Source: Zymoseptoria tritici IPO323 (taxonomy: Eukaryota; Ascomycota; Dothideomycetes; Mycosphaerellales; Mycosphaerellaceae). Taken from it: 64,000 nucleotides of DNA. This document shows positions 62,741 to 64,000 of this stretch, in pieces. Both the position numbers and the translations under genes were made by a program. Every line of letters begins with the position of its first letter. The first letter of the stretch is position 1. The stretch spans positions 744,001 through 808,000 of the forward strand of contig NC_018215.1 in assembly GCF_000219625.1 (NCBI RefSeq). The letters are read 5' to 3'. The notes under the pieces are model-generated. The model saw only the letters and a program-made list of their open reading frames with translations, was not told where the DNA came from and made no database searches.

Positions 62741-64000
62741 TCACCGACTCAACTTCGTCGCCAGCACAATAGCAATGACCAAAATCGCATAGCCCACCAG
62801 ACTCAGCGGGAAATAAACACACAACGCCAGTCTCTTCTCCTCACTTCCCATCGTTAGAATCCTACCCGAAGTCTTTCTTCTGATCCACCAATCGAACCCG
62901 CCCAGTGCAAATGCAAGCGCTGTGAGCGGGAGAATCGTACTCAGCAACGCGCAAGTCTCCGAGATGCTCTTCTGCTCGTTGCGCGCGACGTTGTCAAACG
63001 GCACCAATGTGGGCTGACGACGAGGCACATGCGAACCACTGGGAAACTCAGTCCAATTTGGTTCGCGCTCGATGAGTTCGGCGTTAGTGTACGCGCGGCC
63101 AGGGGAGCGACGGGTGGCGTTCATATCTCTGATCAGGCGGAGTGGCTGCAACTCAATCTGAGATTCGATAGCGGGTCGAGGCGCCACGCGGTCGACGCGG
63201 GTGGTGCTGCGGAATTGGAGAGGGATTCTGGTCGTGGTGGTGGGACCGCGGGTCGGGGTGGGAAGGCCGAGCGCGGAGGCTGCGGCGGTATCTGACGGTG
63301 TAGGGAGGTTCAAGGCTCGAGCTGTTGGATTGGGGTCGTTTGGGTACCAGCCGTTGTGATCGCGGTCTTCAAGCGAGTCGACGTCGCGGATAGTGATGAA
63401 CGTGCCATTGCTCTCGCTGAATTCGAGATTGCTTCTCATGGCAGGTCGAGCCGGGGACACAAGTCCGCGTCGAGAGGAAAAGGAGCCGTCGAAAGAGTCA
63501 TTCTCGGTGAGGCTGCGATGATATCCGTTCGGTCTCTTGGAGTTGCGGAAAGGCCTGTAGAACTCTTGGTCGGGGTCTGGTTTGTCCATGCGCAACAGCT
63601 TGCGGACCTTCGAGAAGCTACTCTTGCTTGTTGTGTTTTGGATGGCAATCTCACACAGACGTTCAGAAGCTTCGCGGATGATGGTATGATCTTGTTGACG
63701 GAGTTCCTCCAATCTGTACATGTCCGCAATCTGTGTCTCCTTGTCTACTCGCATGTGATCTGGCCTCAGATGGACGCCGCGGTCCTCGAAGAAGACCTTG
63801 TCTTGCAAAATTCGCATCGCTTCTCGAACCTCATAGCGGATGCTGGGATCGCCTTTCTCGACACGGCTACGATTGAAGTCGTCGATCAGCTCCTGCCTGG
63901 TGAAGAAGCCTCGTGGAGATTGCACCTCTGGTTCGGCGGGTTGTGCTTCATCGTGGCTCAGGCGAATCGTGCTTCCGTTAGTGCTGGTATTGGCGTAGCT
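62741..64000 (-). CDS. Uncharacterised membrane protein, C-terminal 419 residues (partial)
   Basis: An open minus-strand frame enters from the right edge and ends at 62741. The GTG at 63925 is not a start; the frame continues in sense upstream (RLSHDEAQPAEPEV). The visible part begins with a helical, charged segment (FFTRQELIDDFNRSRVEKGD, then DRGVHLRPDHMRVDKETQIAD), passes through about 200 disordered Pro/Thr/Arg-rich residues and finishes with two transmembrane helices (ALLSTILPLTALAFALGGF and LCVYFPLSLVGYAILVIAIV) joined by a short basic loop. A long soluble part anchored by a C-terminal hairpin suggests an organelle-membrane protein. I do not recognise the family. Confidence 0.75.
   Translation of the reverse strand, partial: SYANTSTNGSTIRLSHDEAQPAEPEVQSPRGFFTRQELIDDFNRSRVEKGDPSIRYEVREAMRILQDKVFFEDRGVHLRPDHMRVDKETQIADMYRLEELRQQDHTIIREASERLCEIAIQNTTSKSSFSKVRKLLRMDKPDPDQEFYRPFRNSKRPNGYHRSLTENDSFDGSFSSRRGLVSPARPAMRSNLEFSESNGTFITIRDVDSLEDRDHNGWYPNDPNPTARALNLPTPSDTAAASALGLPTPTRGPTTTTRIPLQFRSTTRVDRVAPRPAIESQIELQPLRLIRDMNATRRSPGRAYTNAELIEREPNWTEFPSGSHVPRRQPTLVPFDNVARNEQKSISETCALLSTILPLTALAFALGGFDWWIRRKTSGRILTMGSEEKRLALCVYFPLSLVGYAILVIAIVLATKLSR

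Overview
This is a nuclear segment of a filamentous ascomycete (Pezizomycotina). Dothideomycetes, probably the Capnodiales/Mycosphaerellales side, is the best guess, but that is inferred from the overall look of the proteins and not from a search. The fungal signs are direct. Genes lie on both strands at about one per 2 kb. Introns are short (mostly 45-70 nt) with GT..AG ends and CTAAC/CTGAC-type branch sites just before the acceptor. Several families are fungal: the RAVE subunit Rav1, a Yen1-type resolvase, an INO4-like bHLH factor and Npr2. All gene models below were spliced by hand; each closes to a whole number of codons, but none has transcript support.

Layout. 1-3.7 kb: 5' end of a RAV1 gene leaving the window, then an upstream gap. 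3.7-10.3 kb: a hypothetical acidic protein, a previously hidden three-exon gene for a small 10-cysteine secreted protein, a sparse stretch, and an MFS drug/polyamine-type transporter. 10.3-18 kb: a Cys/His-repeat protein, a six-exon protein kinase, a protein with dsRNA-binding-like repeats and a LAA2/DUF5102-like trafficking protein. 18-31.3 kb: a GST-like protein, a large disordered nuclear-type protein divergent from YEN1, a secreted serine carboxypeptidase, a PEP-mutase/isocitrate-lyase-type lyase and a divergently placed SCP2 lipid carrier. 32-38 kb: an FG nucleoporin with a Ran-binding domain, a 3' tandem repeat and a single-pass membrane protein. 38-41.5 kb: another sparse area with a second cysteine-rich secreted protein and a broken relative of it. 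41.6-56.8 kb: dense housekeeping genes: Munc13/C2 protein, INO4-like factor, two uncharacterised proteins, U1-C, RACK1 with a probable U24 snoRNA in its second intron, an HMG-box protein and an F-box-like protein. 56.8-64 kb: a relic of the F-box-like gene, NPR2, a mitochondrial Rieske/AIF-type oxidoreductase and the 3' part of a two-helix membrane protein.

How the genes fit together. Most are core cell biology: V-ATPase assembly (RAV1), TORC1 inhibition (NPR2), clathrin and secretory traffic (LAA2-like, Munc13-like), nuclear transport, splicing, ribosome and translation control (RACK1 plus U24), Holliday-junction resolution and phospholipid gene control (INO4-like). The accessory content sits in the gene-poor stretches at 4.5-7.7 kb and 37.7-41.6 kb, where the small cysteine-rich secreted proteins, candidate effectors, are found. 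Two proteins, SCP2 and the GST-like protein, end in Ala-Lys-Ile, a possible type 1 peroxisomal signal.
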